A stretch of 64,000 nt of DNA from positions 1 through 64,000 of the forward strand of contig JAVBOY010000004.1 in assembly GCA_031550085.1 (NCBI GenBank), in the 5' to 3' direction. The stretch is from UBA4417 sp031550085. GTDB lineage: Bacteria > Bacteroidota > Bacteroidia > Bacteroidales > UBA4417. The translations under genes and the position numbers were made by a program. The first letter of the stretch is position 1. The number at the start of each line of letters is the position of its first letter. The notes below the pieces were generated by a model, which was not told the origin of the DNA, did not search any database, and worked only from the letters and a program-made list of their open reading frames with translations. This document shows positions 52,752 to 62,884 of the stretch, piece by piece.

Positions 52752-53789
52752 CTAAAAGTTTACACGCACGCCCACTTGATGGGTTCCTTTGTAAGGATTG
52801 GTGTCCCTGTATGCATAATCAATAGCAAACATTGTGCCACTTTCTTTATTTATCGGAATTTGGATGGAAGCTCCTCCATTAAAACCGGTAAAAACAGTGG
52901 TACGGGTATCCTTGCTCGTGATGCCGTCTTCGTAGCTATATCCGACACGCAACCTTAAATAATCCATCAGTCCGTACTCCAATCCCAAAATGTACAAATC
53001 TTTACAGAAAGCATTGGAAGTGAAAGCGCCTGCAACCGTTAATTTATTATGCTCGTCAAAATCATAGGCATACGAAAGGCCGATGTTTAACTGGGAAGGC
53101 AATTCAAAATCAGCCGGAATACTGGATACCGATGTTGAACTATTGCCTGGTTTATATTTCAGGCCATCTCCTTTAAATTTCAGAGTGGGTCCAATGTTCT
53201 TCAAAGAAATACCGAATTTGATGTTATCGGTTTCCCCGGTTACATATTGGATCCCGGCATCAATGGCTACACCTTGGGCTCCCAAATCACTGGTATTTTC
53301 GGAGATAATTTTCAAATTGAATCCTCCATAAATACTATTCGAAAAAGCCCGGGAATAGGCAAGGTTGATATTGATAAACTTCGGGGAAAAGGTTTCTGTC
53401 CCATCCTCCGGATTATTTACGGTGGTTACCTGAATATCTCCAAAACCCATTGCCATCACATAAGCGCCCAATACGGTTTCCTCATTGATGCGTTGGCCTA
53501 AGCCAAACGTGTTTATGGAAACGCCGGAGCCGGATAACCATTGCGTATTGGTATAACCTACTTCGGTTTTAGGGGTAAAAGCCAGTCCGGCAACATTACT
53601 AAACATGGATTCCAACCCCACACAATTCGAAATATTTACACCGGCCCAACCTGCACTACGAGCCCACGGATTCACCAGTAACTCGGGAGCTCCTGCTTGG
53701 CCTACACGGTCTTTATTCCCCGAAATACATGGCAAGGCCATGATTCCTAAAAGGGTTGAAAGTAAAATAAATCTATATATATTTTTCAT
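52752..53789 (-). CDS. PorV/PorQ-family outer-membrane barrel
   Basis: A 345-residue outer-membrane protein with signal peptide (1-23). The mature N-terminus carries the family mark: LLVNPWARSAGWAGVNIS (about 37-54), then SMFSNVAGLAF (about 61-71), as in PorV, PorQ and other FadL-like proteins of T9SS organisms. Fourteen or so amphipathic strands follow, ending HQVGVRVNF. PorV itself shuttles T9SS cargo to the attachment complex. This protein is encoded with a T9SS protein and a TonB receptor, so it is more likely a locus-specific paralogue than the housekeeping PorV. Last gene of a three-gene operon, with a terminator downstream. Confidence 0.87.
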   Translation of the reverse strand: MKNIYRFILLSTLLGIMALPCISGNKDRVGQAGAPELLVNPWARSAGWAGVNISNCVGLESMFSNVAGLAFTPKTEVGYTNTQWLSGSGVSINTFGLGQRINEETVLGAYVMAMGFGDIQVTTVNNPEDGTETFSPKFININLAYSRAFSNSIYGGFNLKIISENTSDLGAQGVAIDAGIQYVTGETDNIKFGISLKNIGPTLKFKGDGLKYKPGNSSTSVSSIPADFELPSQLNIGLSYAYDFDEHNKLTVAGAFTSNAFCKDLYILGLEYGLMDYLRLRVGYSYEDGITSKDTRTTVFTGFNGGASIQIPINKESGTMFAIDYAYRDTNPYKGTHQVGVRVNF

Positions 53790-53826
53790 AATCTTCTTAT
53801 TATTACGTTTTCTTTATATTTACCGA

Positions 53827-56800
53827 CTAAAAACCTGAGAAGTCAACGGCACGTGTTACCCCAAACCATTTAACGGTTTTTTCACCGACTCCATCTACTT
53901 TCACATGGACCAAATACATACCACTGGCGATCGGGATCCCGGCTTGGTTTTTCAAATCCCAGTCAATGGATGCGCCACTGGAATCTTTCTTGTACTCCCT
54001 GATCAAATTTCCATCAACCGAATAGATCTTCACAACACATTTTTGCGGAAGGTTGATGATCCGTACCCGGTTATCAACATTCGATGTTTCGTAAGTTGAA
54101 CCTGCTTTGTAAGGATTCGGTACCACGTTGATCTTGTCCAGATCGCTTACTTTCTTCGGCTTATTGGTAAAATCAGCCGGAACATCATTGGTAGTAAAGC
54201 GGTATTTCGGCCAATAATCGTTCTCGGATGTCGGGATTCCTGCAAGGGCTTGCGGTATCGAAGCATACCGAGCATACGGTTTTCCAACGTTCAATTTGAT
54301 GGTAACATCACAGGCTAAAAAGTTCACATTCGGCATGGCCATCGGAATGGCTGTCCACATACAGTTAGACCACTGTACTTCGTGAACCCGCCAGGGCAAT
54401 GTGGTCATCATCAGTTTCTTCCGCAGGGTAGCGCCGTAATCGTAGGCCGGGTTGTCATAATCCGGATTGGTTCTGGACATATAAGCTTTGTTTTCGACAT
54501 GCGCCATGACATAAATATAATGCTGTCCTCCCAATATCGGAGTACCATCCTGACTATTCAAATAATTGGAAGTCGGGTTAAACAGCATATCCCGGCCATT
54601 ATCCTCTGTTAAGGATGAGTTTTCGCCAAACATGATGTTCAAGCGTTCTCCGGTTTCCATGTTGATGGCATATCCCGGGAACCAGCCCATACCCGTCGAG
54701 TCAATAAAATTCGAATTTAAGGATGGGTCGGAACTTTCCTTATCGGTTTCACCGTTTATATTGACCGATTTATGGGCCCGCGGGAAAAACGCCCGGCCTC
54801 CGTTTTCTGCTTTAAGCACATCCGGGCATAATTCAATCACGACACAACGGGTCCACTTGGTTTTATCGGATGTTAAAACGACGTAAACGCTCGCCAAATC
54901 AACCGGGTTGAACCCCTTTTTCGAACCGTTGGTATTCGTCGGATCAGCCGGACCGCATTTTTGCGGATCATCATTGGCGGAAGCCGCTAAATTGTAAGGT
55001 GACCACCAACCTCCCAACACTTTTTCATAGTATTTATCCGGATCGTAAGGCGTTTTAGCCAGCATATTCCAATCGCTTTTGGTCCCGGCCGCATCACTAT
55101 AGGATCCCGAACGGATCCAATTGAAACCGTATTGATACTCATCCAGATAGTAGGGCGCATCCTGAATTCCCGTCAACCATATTTTGGTTGAATCCGCAAA
55201 ACTCATTTCGGAAGAGATATAGCCATTTTGGAAGGCCAAGGTTTCTACCAACGGATCGGTAGTACCCGTGACAGTTCCCGTGACTTTCGATTCCGGATAG
55301 AATACTTGCTCTATGGTAATTGCAATCCCATACTTCAAAAATACTTGCTCGTTAAATACCGTTAACGCCGCAGCTGCCTGAATTGTATCTCCTCTTTCCG
55401 TATTCGATGTTTTGATTAACGTCCAATTTCCATCCTGTATGGTCGTTTTTCCTCCTTTGGGAGTGGTTATTTCTTTGGTAACCAAGGAATCAAAGGTAAG
55501 TTCAAAGGTCGCCCCGATTACATTCAACGGGTCGACCACGCGCACATTGATAGGGCCCTTACCGGCTTTGTAGGTCGGATAATACGTGATCGGGTAATTT
55601 GCCGTATCGCTAAATTGAGTCCCCCCTACAGGAGGCTTCTTCCTCATCACATCCGCAACAGTTGCATCCGTCAAATCCAATGCATTTCCTCCGTTTCCTT
55701 GCCCTGCAATGCGAGTCACTTCCACACCCGTACCAAAACCACTATGCAGCAAAACCCCAACCGGAGCATGCGGAATTCCCACCGCTACCTTCAGGTTTTT
55801 CCGTCCTTGCAAATAGGGTTCTTTTTGTCCGTCATAAGCCGGAGTTTGGGGCTCGCCCGGAACAGGAGCAGCGTCTTGTTTATAGGGTTTAAAACAGTTA
55901 TACCCATAAGCAACCGCCATATAGTAATATTGCTTGTGGTTCACCAACCTCGTGTTTTCAAAAGCGTCCAGTTTAAGCGAAACCGCATGGTGTATGCCGG
56001 CATCGGTTGCATCCCTGACATATTTTTTTGCTATCAACCCCTGTAAGTCCGCATCGTAAACATAATTGATCAGATCGGTAACTCCATTTTTCACATCGCA
56101 CTGATAAACCAAACGGGCCAAGTTTAGATTATCCAAATCAGCCGCCGAAACACTGGAATTCAAAAGTTGGAAAATCTTATAACCTTCAAAGCGATATGCC
56201 GAGTCTCCTTCGATAATCCGGGGGTCGTACTCCACGTACGATTCGTTGTAGTTGTTCCCGGCATCCGGAGTTTCCCGGTTCGACAGGAGAATAATAATTT
56301 CTTTGTCCAGTTCCCGGATGGTCATATCGGGTGCATTGGGGCCGGAAATAACTTTGAAACAATTGTCAAACAGCATCTGGCATTTATCGTCGGCCTGCTT
56401 CAACAATTCAACCGAAGCATAAGGCCCTCCCGATGTAGCTCGAGCCCAGGGAATTCCCACGGTAATGTAATTTACAGCACCCGGCTTCAAGGTAAATGGA
56501 CCGGCTGATTGCATAAAACGCCGGTCACTCGGAGCATTTTTTTCTTTCTCTTCCGTCCAATTTGCATAATTCGGATTCACACCGCCGGTTCCCCAATGGC
56601 AAAAATCATCAGTAGTACCGGGGAACATAAAATCGCATTTGATGCCCGTGACTCCGTTTCCGGAATGTCCATTTCCGCCATATTGCATGGGGGTTCCGTC
56701 TTTCCAGATTCCGATCAAGTAATTATAGTACTGTTGGGCGGTTCCGGGATCTCCCATTCCTCCCGAGGAATTATTGTGGTATAAGAACTTGCGCATTCCA

Positions 56801-58080
56801 AAACGTTCGTCATCCACAATGCCGTTTGCAAAGTTCACCCCATTGATGCTTTCGTCGCAAATGGTTTGCGGGTTATAGTAAACCCACGCCCCGTTTTGCC
56901 AAACCGAATCGTAGGTTTTGTTTTCATCAAATTTCATATTATCCAACCCATCCGGATCCATATAAGGCCCCTGAAAAAAGTCGACTCCAATGGCCGGCGG
57001 ATTTTCACCATACGCATAAATCTGGTTGTCTCCGTCAACCGGATCTCCGTTATAGCAATAGCCCAGCCCTCTTCTTACATCGCAACCCACATAATCATCC
57101 CAACCATCTCCCAAGTCAGTATCCACCCATTGGCAAAAGTAGGTCTCCGTTAACGTATAGGTCGAACGGTTGATCAACTCAAACGAATAGAACGTCATGT
57201 TGTTGATCTCATCGGCCGTCGTAAATCCAAAGGCTTGCGCGCGGATTTCCATCCCGATCTGGTTGGCGGCTCCACCTCCCGATTCATTATGGAGATTGCC
57301 CCGGTCGTTAAACACCCACCACAAGGTTTCATCCCCTTTCAATACCTGGTCTACCAAAATCCCATTTCCTTCCATCGTCGGTATTTGCGTATGACACAAG
57401 TCATTCGCTAAATCGTAATAAGGATAATCTCCGCTTGCCGGATTATAGGTACCGTCGCCATCCGCATCAAAGAACGGAGCCATATAATAGCTTTGACGTT
57501 TAGCCGTATTCCCGTGTGCCGGATAGTCCGTGATAGCTGAGGGTATTTGATAGTTTGGAATGGAGCTGTTATCCGCATACCAGGTAATAAAATCATCCAC
57601 CTGGGCCCGGGTAATGGCATGCAACTTATCCCATTCCTGGCAGGTTTCAACATCGATCGAAGCAGTATTGTCTACCGTTAGGGGACCCGGATAAAAGTCG
57701 ACCAGGGATCCTGCCGCACGGTTAGATCCACCAGGACCCGAACGGTAACGCTGGGCGGCCACTTTAAGCTGGCCGGCCACATCCTTCCCTCCAATCCACA
57801 AGGCCGAGGAGAACATGGAAGTTTTTTTCGAATTCTTGGGAACTTCATATTGTGCGGTTTCAAAATCCCACCACATATCGCCCCCGGAATTGATCCGTGC
57901 ACGCACATTGTTCAGCTCAAGCCATTTAAATGCCCGGCCCGGCAAACATCCTGCCGCTGTTGATTTTATTTCATCTGATGATTTTGGTTCCGATTTGTAG
58001 CCCACCCACTTCTCAGCATACATGGGGCCAGCCAATAAAAAGGACAAAACCAATAAAGTAAATCGAGTGATATTTTTCAT
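53827..58080 (-). CDS. Very large secreted protein with T9SS-like C-terminal domain
   Basis: A 1417-residue secreted protein. Signal peptide 1-22 (LLAGPMYAE). The early part has SMFSSALWIGGKDVAGQLKV and many Asp/Gly calcium-type loops (FDADGDGTYNPASGDYPYYD at about 205-224; DTDLGDGWDDYVG). No catalytic family is recognised. The last ~90 residues form a T9SS/FlgD-like sorting domain: VVPNPYKAGSTYE, VKIYSVDGNLIREYKK, IPIASGMYLVHV, ending WFGVTRAVDFSGF. It is encoded between a TonB receptor (32 bases upstream) and a PorV-family barrel (37 bases downstream). This three-gene set recurs, as far as I know, in Bacteroidota, and the product is probably the surface partner of that receptor. Confidence 0.82.
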   Translation of the reverse strand: MKNITRFTLLVLSFLLAGPMYAEKWVGYKSEPKSSDEIKSTAAGCLPGRAFKWLELNNVRARINSGGDMWWDFETAQYEVPKNSKKTSMFSSALWIGGKDVAGQLKVAAQRYRSGPGGSNRAAGSLVDFYPGPLTVDNTASIDVETCQEWDKLHAITRAQVDDFITWYADNSSIPNYQIPSAITDYPAHGNTAKRQSYYMAPFFDADGDGTYNPASGDYPYYDLANDLCHTQIPTMEGNGILVDQVLKGDETLWWVFNDRGNLHNESGGGAANQIGMEIRAQAFGFTTADEINNMTFYSFELINRSTYTLTETYFCQWVDTDLGDGWDDYVGCDVRRGLGYCYNGDPVDGDNQIYAYGENPPAIGVDFFQGPYMDPDGLDNMKFDENKTYDSVWQNGAWVYYNPQTICDESINGVNFANGIVDDERFGMRKFLYHNNSSGGMGDPGTAQQYYNYLIGIWKDGTPMQYGGNGHSGNGVTGIKCDFMFPGTTDDFCHWGTGGVNPNYANWTEEKEKNAPSDRRFMQSAGPFTLKPGAVNYITVGIPWARATSGGPYASVELLKQADDKCQMLFDNCFKVISGPNAPDMTIRELDKEIIILLSNRETPDAGNNYNESYVEYDPRIIEGDSAYRFEGYKIFQLLNSSVSAADLDNLNLARLVYQCDVKNGVTDLINYVYDADLQGLIAKKYVRDATDAGIHHAVSLKLDAFENTRLVNHKQYYYMAVAYGYNCFKPYKQDAAPVPGEPQTPAYDGQKEPYLQGRKNLKVAVGIPHAPVGVLLHSGFGTGVEVTRIAGQGNGGNALDLTDATVADVMRKKPPVGGTQFSDTANYPITYYPTYKAGKGPINVRVVDPLNVIGATFELTFDSLVTKEITTPKGGKTTIQDGNWTLIKTSNTERGDTIQAAAALTVFNEQVFLKYGIAITIEQVFYPESKVTGTVTGTTDPLVETLAFQNGYISSEMSFADSTKIWLTGIQDAPYYLDEYQYGFNWIRSGSYSDAAGTKSDWNMLAKTPYDPDKYYEKVLGGWWSPYNLAASANDDPQKCGPADPTNTNGSKKGFNPVDLASVYVVLTSDKTKWTRCVVIELCPDVLKAENGGRAFFPRAHKSVNINGETDKESSDPSLNSNFIDSTGMGWFPGYAINMETGERLNIMFGENSSLTEDNGRDMLFNPTSNYLNSQDGTPILGGQHYIYVMAHVENKAYMSRTNPDYDNPAYDYGATLRKKLMMTTLPWRVHEVQWSNCMWTAIPMAMPNVNFLACDVTIKLNVGKPYARYASIPQALAGIPTSENDYWPKYRFTTNDVPADFTNKPKKVSDLDKINVVPNPYKAGSTYETSNVDNRVRIINLPQKCVVKIYSVDGNLIREYKKDSSGASIDWDLKNQAGIPIASGMYLVHVKVDGVGEKTVKWFGVTRAVDFSGF

Positions 58081-58112
58081 TTTTTTATTTGTTATGTTGC
58101 AAATTCGTTTTT

Positions 58113-61100
58113 CTAAAAGTTTAGCGACAGGCCCACCCGGATGCGCCGCGGAGCTGCATAATTATAGGGGTTATCGATGTAAATGGCATACAAATCGCGG
58201 TAAGATGCCGCCGATGTCTGGCTATTGATCAGGTCTTGGTATTCGGGAGATACCAAATATCCATCATCATCCGGATTCCCGGTAGCCGCATATACATTGG
58301 TTACATTCAGCGTATTCAAAATATTCAGGATCTGGAAATACACATTGATTGAATACATTTTGGGTTGTCCGTTTCTATCCTTTCCGGAAGCAATGATAAA
58401 GTCCTTATCGATCCGGCCGTCAAACGTATAAGTCCACGGCATGCTCGAACCATTCACCGATCCTACGATAAGTCCCCCACCGCCGGGTTTTGTCCTCCGG
58501 GTGTAAGGAGTTCCCGATCCGGCATTGGCCGTGATGTTCACTCCAAAGTTTTTCAAGATTTGTTTGTCTCCGACCATCGGACCGTTGTAGTCATTTCCTT
58601 CGCCGTAACGGAAATCGACATTGGCACTAAATGCATGCCGTTGGTCAAAATTTAAGGGGATCAAGGTTCTCAAATTGGGTTGTCCGGAACGAATCAAAGC
58701 ACCGGCAATTCCATCATCCGAATTGGATCCCGTTCCATTGGCGAATTGTAAGGTATATTGCGCCCTCATACGCAAATTAGACGTACGGCGCAAATCAAAA
58801 GATAGCGTAAGCCCTTTTACTGTTCCAAAATCGATGTTGTTAAAGGAATAATAGGTTCTCGGATAAGCGGCCGTATAACGGTAGTTTTGAACCATATTCC
58901 GCATTTCACGGTAAAATGCTGAAATATTTAAGGATGAAGTATTTGAAAGCCGTTGTTGATAGCCCAATTCGTAGTCAATCGTCTTCTCGGGTTTCAGATT
59001 GGGATTTGGAATAGCATCCGATCCGGTAAACTTTCCGGTTGAAAGGAATAAATAATCTTGCGGATCAAATACATTGAATGATTTGGGGCGTTGGGTAAGC
59101 ACATCGTAGTGTGCATAAAACAAAGCCTCATCCGAAATCGGAAATGAAAACGCAATCCGGGGCATTAGGGAAATTTGGGGTTGGTAATCTTCAAAAGACT
59201 TACTATTTAGGACATCATTTCCGGGCTGAACCAAAAACGGAATAACGCCGTTTCCTGCATCCAAACCACTTTTTTCAGGATCACTTACCACATTCCCCGC
59301 ACGGTCAAACCAAGTGTTTCCACTTCTAAATCCCGTAATTACGGAAGGTTTGTCACTTTTATCGCTCACATAAACCACATAGTCATTCCCCATGTTGCTT
59401 GGGATCTCATTCCAATAATTGGATAGTTCCGAATTGGATAAAACATCCGCCACCGTTCTTGCCGGGTATAAGGTATAGGGGTCTTTCAACACCGGTTGAT
59501 TGGCATCGAAGCGATCAATACGCAGCCCTACCGTAACCACGATATCATCGAAAGAGAATTTATCTTGAATATAGCCCGCCATATAAATGGGTTGGTAAGG
59601 GGCTACCGACCTCAAATAATTCCCATTTTCCTGATTGGTAAAATAATCATCCAAAGAAGGTTTGGATTTTAACTTATTTCCATAATAATCGTATCCTCTT
59701 GCTGCCGCTAACCCATTATTAATCAACTCATCCGGGCTAAACATATCCACAGAGAGTTTGCCATTCAATTTGACATTTTGATGCCAAACGTAATCCTTAT
59801 CATAATAAGACATGGTATTGGCTACCGGATCGTAAGAATCTATATCGATCCAATCCGTTCCGTCAACCGCCAAACCCAGCAATTTTCGGAGGTTCTTATC
59901 GAAATAATATTGGGAAGCGCCATCGTATTTCCGGTAGTAAACCGTATAGTCCGTATTATTCTGTGTGATTATATGCCCGGATTCAAGATCCAACTCGGCA
60001 ATGTGCGCATTGGCATAGTTGTACATCGTTGTCCAAAATGAAGCAGCGGCATAACCGTAGGAACTCGACGTGGATTGCTCATAGACAAAGCCCAATTTTA
60101 TTTCGTGGTTCCCGATATCTGCCGACCCGTTTACATTAACTGTAAACTGGGTTTGATCCACAATTTGATAAATCGACTGAGGATTTCCCGGCAAACTCCA
60201 TAAACTGCCATCCGGTCCGCTATACACGCCCCCATAAGCTCCGTTAGGCGTTTGGCTGTTAAACAATCCCCCCCCAAAACGGATAATATCTCTGTTGCTA
60301 TACATCCCTGTAGCGGAATCATACAAATTATAATAACTTTTCGTGTAATTGGTCCAGACAGGATTCAAATCGGACGGGGTAAAGCCAATATAGTAATCAT
60401 ACACCGCCTCCATTGTTCTCGTTGTGTCAAACTGTATCGCTTTATAAGTATCAAATTTTCCGACATACCCATAATTAAAGAGGTTTTCTTTATGCTTCTG
60501 ATCTTGTGTTTTGTTGTAAACTTTAGTATAATCCGCCTGTACCGTATAATACACGTTTTTCACCAAAGAAGTACTTTCTTTATCTTGAGGGAAGCGTTGC
60601 GTAAAACGCCCAAACACACGCCAGGTATTGTTGATGGTGTTGGCGTTGGTGTTGTAATTAAACATGGAGTTATAGCGGCTAAAATTGGTGTTATCGCTGT
60701 AATTGAAGGTTCCTCCGAAGGATAAATTCACATTCTTTCCTGCTTTCACGTCAATCTTTGCCGTCGTGCTATTAGTTAAATGGTGCGTATTATAAGTATA
60801 CTTGGATTGGTCCAAATCGCTGGCCCGGGCATATTCCGCTTGCAAACGATAGCCTTGGTTCAGCGAATAACGCAAAGGATTGGTTTCCAAAACATGTAGG
60901 AGGGAGTCGTTTGCATAGAACGATTTCAATGGCAGCACATCGCTGTTATCCAAATTAAAGTCGCTGGCAATAAAAAAGCCCAACAAGGAGTTTTTCTTTT
61001 CTTTATCCCAGAATAAGGGGCCTTGTAAATTAAAGGATGCACGGTTGTGTTTGTAAGGATCCAAAAACTCCGAAGTTTCCAGTTCCACTCCTCCGCCAAA

Positions 61101-61784
61101 CTGACGCGACGGACCACGGGTCGTAATGCTGATAATCCCTCCGGTAGCATCCCCGTATTGAGCCGGTGTTCCTCCTAGAATTACAGCCACTTGCTCAATA
61201 GCTGATTCAGGCAAGGCGCTGGCACCTCTCACTTTGATCCCGTCGATATAGGTAACCGTACCATCCGAACGTTGTCCCCTCATGTTAAAGGTTCCATCCG
61301 TATTCGCATGCACACCACCCACTGTTGCAACTACTGCATTGGCCGAACGGCTTGCCATCTTCGCAATTTCATCTTTGGTTACCGTGGCTCCTGAAACCGT
61401 TTTATCCTTGTCAATGAGGGGTACCTTATAATCAAATACCTCAACCCCCGTCAAAACAGTCGCCTCGGATTCCACCTCAAACGTATAGCTTTCAATTTTA
61501 TCCGCCCGGATCACAAAATCCTTAACCACTATGGTATTATAACCCACAAAACTGACTGTGATGTCGTACTTACCGGGGTCCAACGGTTTGATCCTGAATT
61601 TTCCATCATCGTCAGAATACGCACCGTTGACAACGGATCCTCCGGCGCTAACTGATACGGTTGCAAATGCAATCGGTTCCTTCGTTTTCTTGTCGATGAC
61701 TTTGCCTTCCAACGTTCCTTGACCAAATGCGGCAGAACTTGCCACAAAAAGCCAAGCAAAAGCAATGAGTAATTGTTTCATCAT
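58113..61784 (-). CDS. TonB-dependent receptor with carboxypeptidase-regulatory-like domain
   Basis: A 1223-residue outer-membrane receptor. Signal peptide 1-22 (AAFGQ). A carboxypeptidase-D-regulatory-like domain (about 23-110; GKVIDKKTKEPIAFATVSVS, GKYDITVSFVGYNTIVV) precedes a plug domain (about 125-240; MASRSANAVVATVGGVHAN, NMRGQRSDGTVTYIDGIKV, GGTPAQYGDATGGIISITTR). The barrel is unusually long and ends RRIRVGLSLNF. No SusD-like gene accompanies it, so it is not a standard SusCD glycan importer. The operon instead pairs it with a T9SS protein and a PorV-family barrel. The substrate is unknown; it may serve in secretion or surface assembly rather than import. Confidence 0.88.
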   Translation of the reverse strand: MMKQLLIAFAWLFVASSAAFGQGTLEGKVIDKKTKEPIAFATVSVSAGGSVVNGAYSDDDGKFRIKPLDPGKYDITVSFVGYNTIVVKDFVIRADKIESYTFEVESEATVLTGVEVFDYKVPLIDKDKTVSGATVTKDEIAKMASRSANAVVATVGGVHANTDGTFNMRGQRSDGTVTYIDGIKVRGASALPESAIEQVAVILGGTPAQYGDATGGIISITTRGPSRQFGGGVELETSEFLDPYKHNRASFNLQGPLFWDKEKKNSLLGFFIASDFNLDNSDVLPLKSFYANDSLLHVLETNPLRYSLNQGYRLQAEYARASDLDQSKYTYNTHHLTNSTTAKIDVKAGKNVNLSFGGTFNYSDNTNFSRYNSMFNYNTNANTINNTWRVFGRFTQRFPQDKESTSLVKNVYYTVQADYTKVYNKTQDQKHKENLFNYGYVGKFDTYKAIQFDTTRTMEAVYDYYIGFTPSDLNPVWTNYTKSYYNLYDSATGMYSNRDIIRFGGGLFNSQTPNGAYGGVYSGPDGSLWSLPGNPQSIYQIVDQTQFTVNVNGSADIGNHEIKLGFVYEQSTSSSYGYAAASFWTTMYNYANAHIAELDLESGHIITQNNTDYTVYYRKYDGASQYYFDKNLRKLLGLAVDGTDWIDIDSYDPVANTMSYYDKDYVWHQNVKLNGKLSVDMFSPDELINNGLAAARGYDYYGNKLKSKPSLDDYFTNQENGNYLRSVAPYQPIYMAGYIQDKFSFDDIVVTVGLRIDRFDANQPVLKDPYTLYPARTVADVLSNSELSNYWNEIPSNMGNDYVVYVSDKSDKPSVITGFRSGNTWFDRAGNVVSDPEKSGLDAGNGVIPFLVQPGNDVLNSKSFEDYQPQISLMPRIAFSFPISDEALFYAHYDVLTQRPKSFNVFDPQDYLFLSTGKFTGSDAIPNPNLKPEKTIDYELGYQQRLSNTSSLNISAFYREMRNMVQNYRYTAAYPRTYYSFNNIDFGTVKGLTLSFDLRRTSNLRMRAQYTLQFANGTGSNSDDGIAGALIRSGQPNLRTLIPLNFDQRHAFSANVDFRYGEGNDYNGPMVGDKQILKNFGVNITANAGSGTPYTRRTKPGGGGLIVGSVNGSSMPWTYTFDGRIDKDFIIASGKDRNGQPKMYSINVYFQILNILNTLNVTNVYAATGNPDDDGYLVSPEYQDLINSQTSAASYRDLYAIYIDNPYNYAAPRRIRVGLSLNF

Positions 61785-62020
61785 GTTAAGTTAATATTTA
61801 GTTAATCATTTAATAAAATTTTCAATAAAAAAAAGCAATCCTTTTAAAAGATTAAAAAGATGCATGTATTTTTGAGATTTTAAGGGCGTAAAAGTAGAAA
61901 ATAAAAACTAGTTTCCAAGAAGCCGCTTTCGTTTTTTTTTCTTTTTTTTTAACAATTAAAGCCCTTTTTTTTAAATCTTTTTGAGTTTAAAGTTTTTACA
62001 CGACTCAAAACGTCCAAAAT

Positions 62021-62455
62021 TTACTCATACCTCCGGTTTAAAATTTCGGAAGCGATCACCGCTTTTCGAAGGTCAAAATCAAAGAGCGGTTCATCCTGTG
62101 CTTTCTCCGGAAGAACTTTATTTTTCAGGTTTAAACCCTGAGGCTTTACCGGCCTACCCGGTGCAATCTCACTCACAATTTCTTCCAACGAAGCATTTTC
62201 TTCTTCGATTTGTTCCAAACTCCCCATTGCCGATAAAACCGGGGTATACTCTTTCTGGAGTTCTTTGGGATATTGCGTCACAGGCTCATCCAACGACAAA
62301 AAACGGCGTAAGATTTCGGGTATCTCTTCACCACTTCCTTGAGCTACCGGTCTCGGCGGAGCGGCTTGATTTTTCTTTTGAGACTTTTTTACCGATGCAT
62401 AAATTGAATAGCCAACCCATGCTACGCCGATTAAAATATAAATGATATCATCCAT
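62021..62455 (-). CDS. Small membrane-anchored conserved protein
   Basis: A 144-residue protein. One N-terminal membrane segment (about 4-20) is followed by a basic stretch (KKSQKKN), a Pro-rich linker and an acidic middle (LEQIEEENASLEEIVSEI). The end FDLRKAVIASEILNRRYE resembles the C-terminus of a conserved Bacteroidales protein of unknown function. It probably faces the cytoplasm, anchored by its N-terminus. It is followed by nothing co-directional until the TonB receptor 236 bases away; that gap (61785-62020) is AT-rich and shows no feature. The lipoprotein gene at 62492 lies 36 bases upstream on the same strand and may share its transcript. Confidence 0.68.
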   Translation of the reverse strand: MDDIIYILIGVAWVGYSIYASVKKSQKKNQAAPPRPVAQGSGEEIPEILRRFLSLDEPVTQYPKELQKEYTPVLSAMGSLEQIEEENASLEEIVSEIAPGRPVKPQGLNLKNKVLPEKAQDEPLFDFDLRKAVIASEILNRRYE

Positions 62456-62491
62456 TTCAAATTCAATTAACTAATTTGTAAAAATGAGGAA

Positions 62492-62746
62492 TTAACCGAA
62501 CATTCGTTTATTTGCCTTGTTTGCGTTTTTCTTCGTCTTTCGCATTTGCCTCTTTGTTTTGATTGTCTGCCTATCGTGTTTTTTTCGAACGTCCCGCCGG
62601 TATTCCCGTTCCAGCGCCCGATATTGTTTTTCTTCTTTCTTTTCTGCCTTATCGACCCGGCTGGGCTTAAGCAACGAACAACTCCCAAACGACAGAATGA
62701 TTGATCCTAAAATAAAAATTGTAAAAATCTGTTTTATCTTCGCCAT
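62492..62746 (-). CDS. Small basic lipoprotein
   Basis: An 84-residue predicted lipoprotein. Hydrophobic segment at about 7-21, ending in a lipobox (LSFGSC, Cys23). After SLLKPSRV the sequence is almost all Lys, Arg, Glu and Asn in a helical pattern (VDKAEKKEEKQYRALEREYR.. KRQMRKTKKN), probably a helix that binds peptidoglycan, nucleic acid or acidic glycan. No family recognised. The ATG is at 62746. It may be co-transcribed with the membrane-anchored gene downstream. Coding is supported by the lipobox and length but is less certain than for larger genes. Confidence 0.58.
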   Translation of the reverse strand: MAKIKQIFTIFILGSIILSFGSCSLLKPSRVDKAEKKEEKQYRALEREYRRDVRKKHDRQTIKTKRQMRKTKKNANKANKRMFG

Positions 62747-62857
62747 AAATCTGAATACTCTTGCAATTTTTACACCGATTTACGGTTATAGTAATGAAGC
62801 TGCCTAGATTTCTTTTGTATAAAAAAAGAGGGGTGGTAAAAGTATAAATTAAAGTTC

Positions 62858-62865
62858 TAATTTTG
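62858..62865 (+). promoter_or_regulatory. -7 element of the lipoprotein-rnz unit
   Basis: TAATTTTG fits TAnnTTTG, 19 nt before the ATG at 62885. No TTTG at -33. Confidence 0.45.
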
Positions 62866-62884
62866 GGAAAATTTTCCTCAAACG

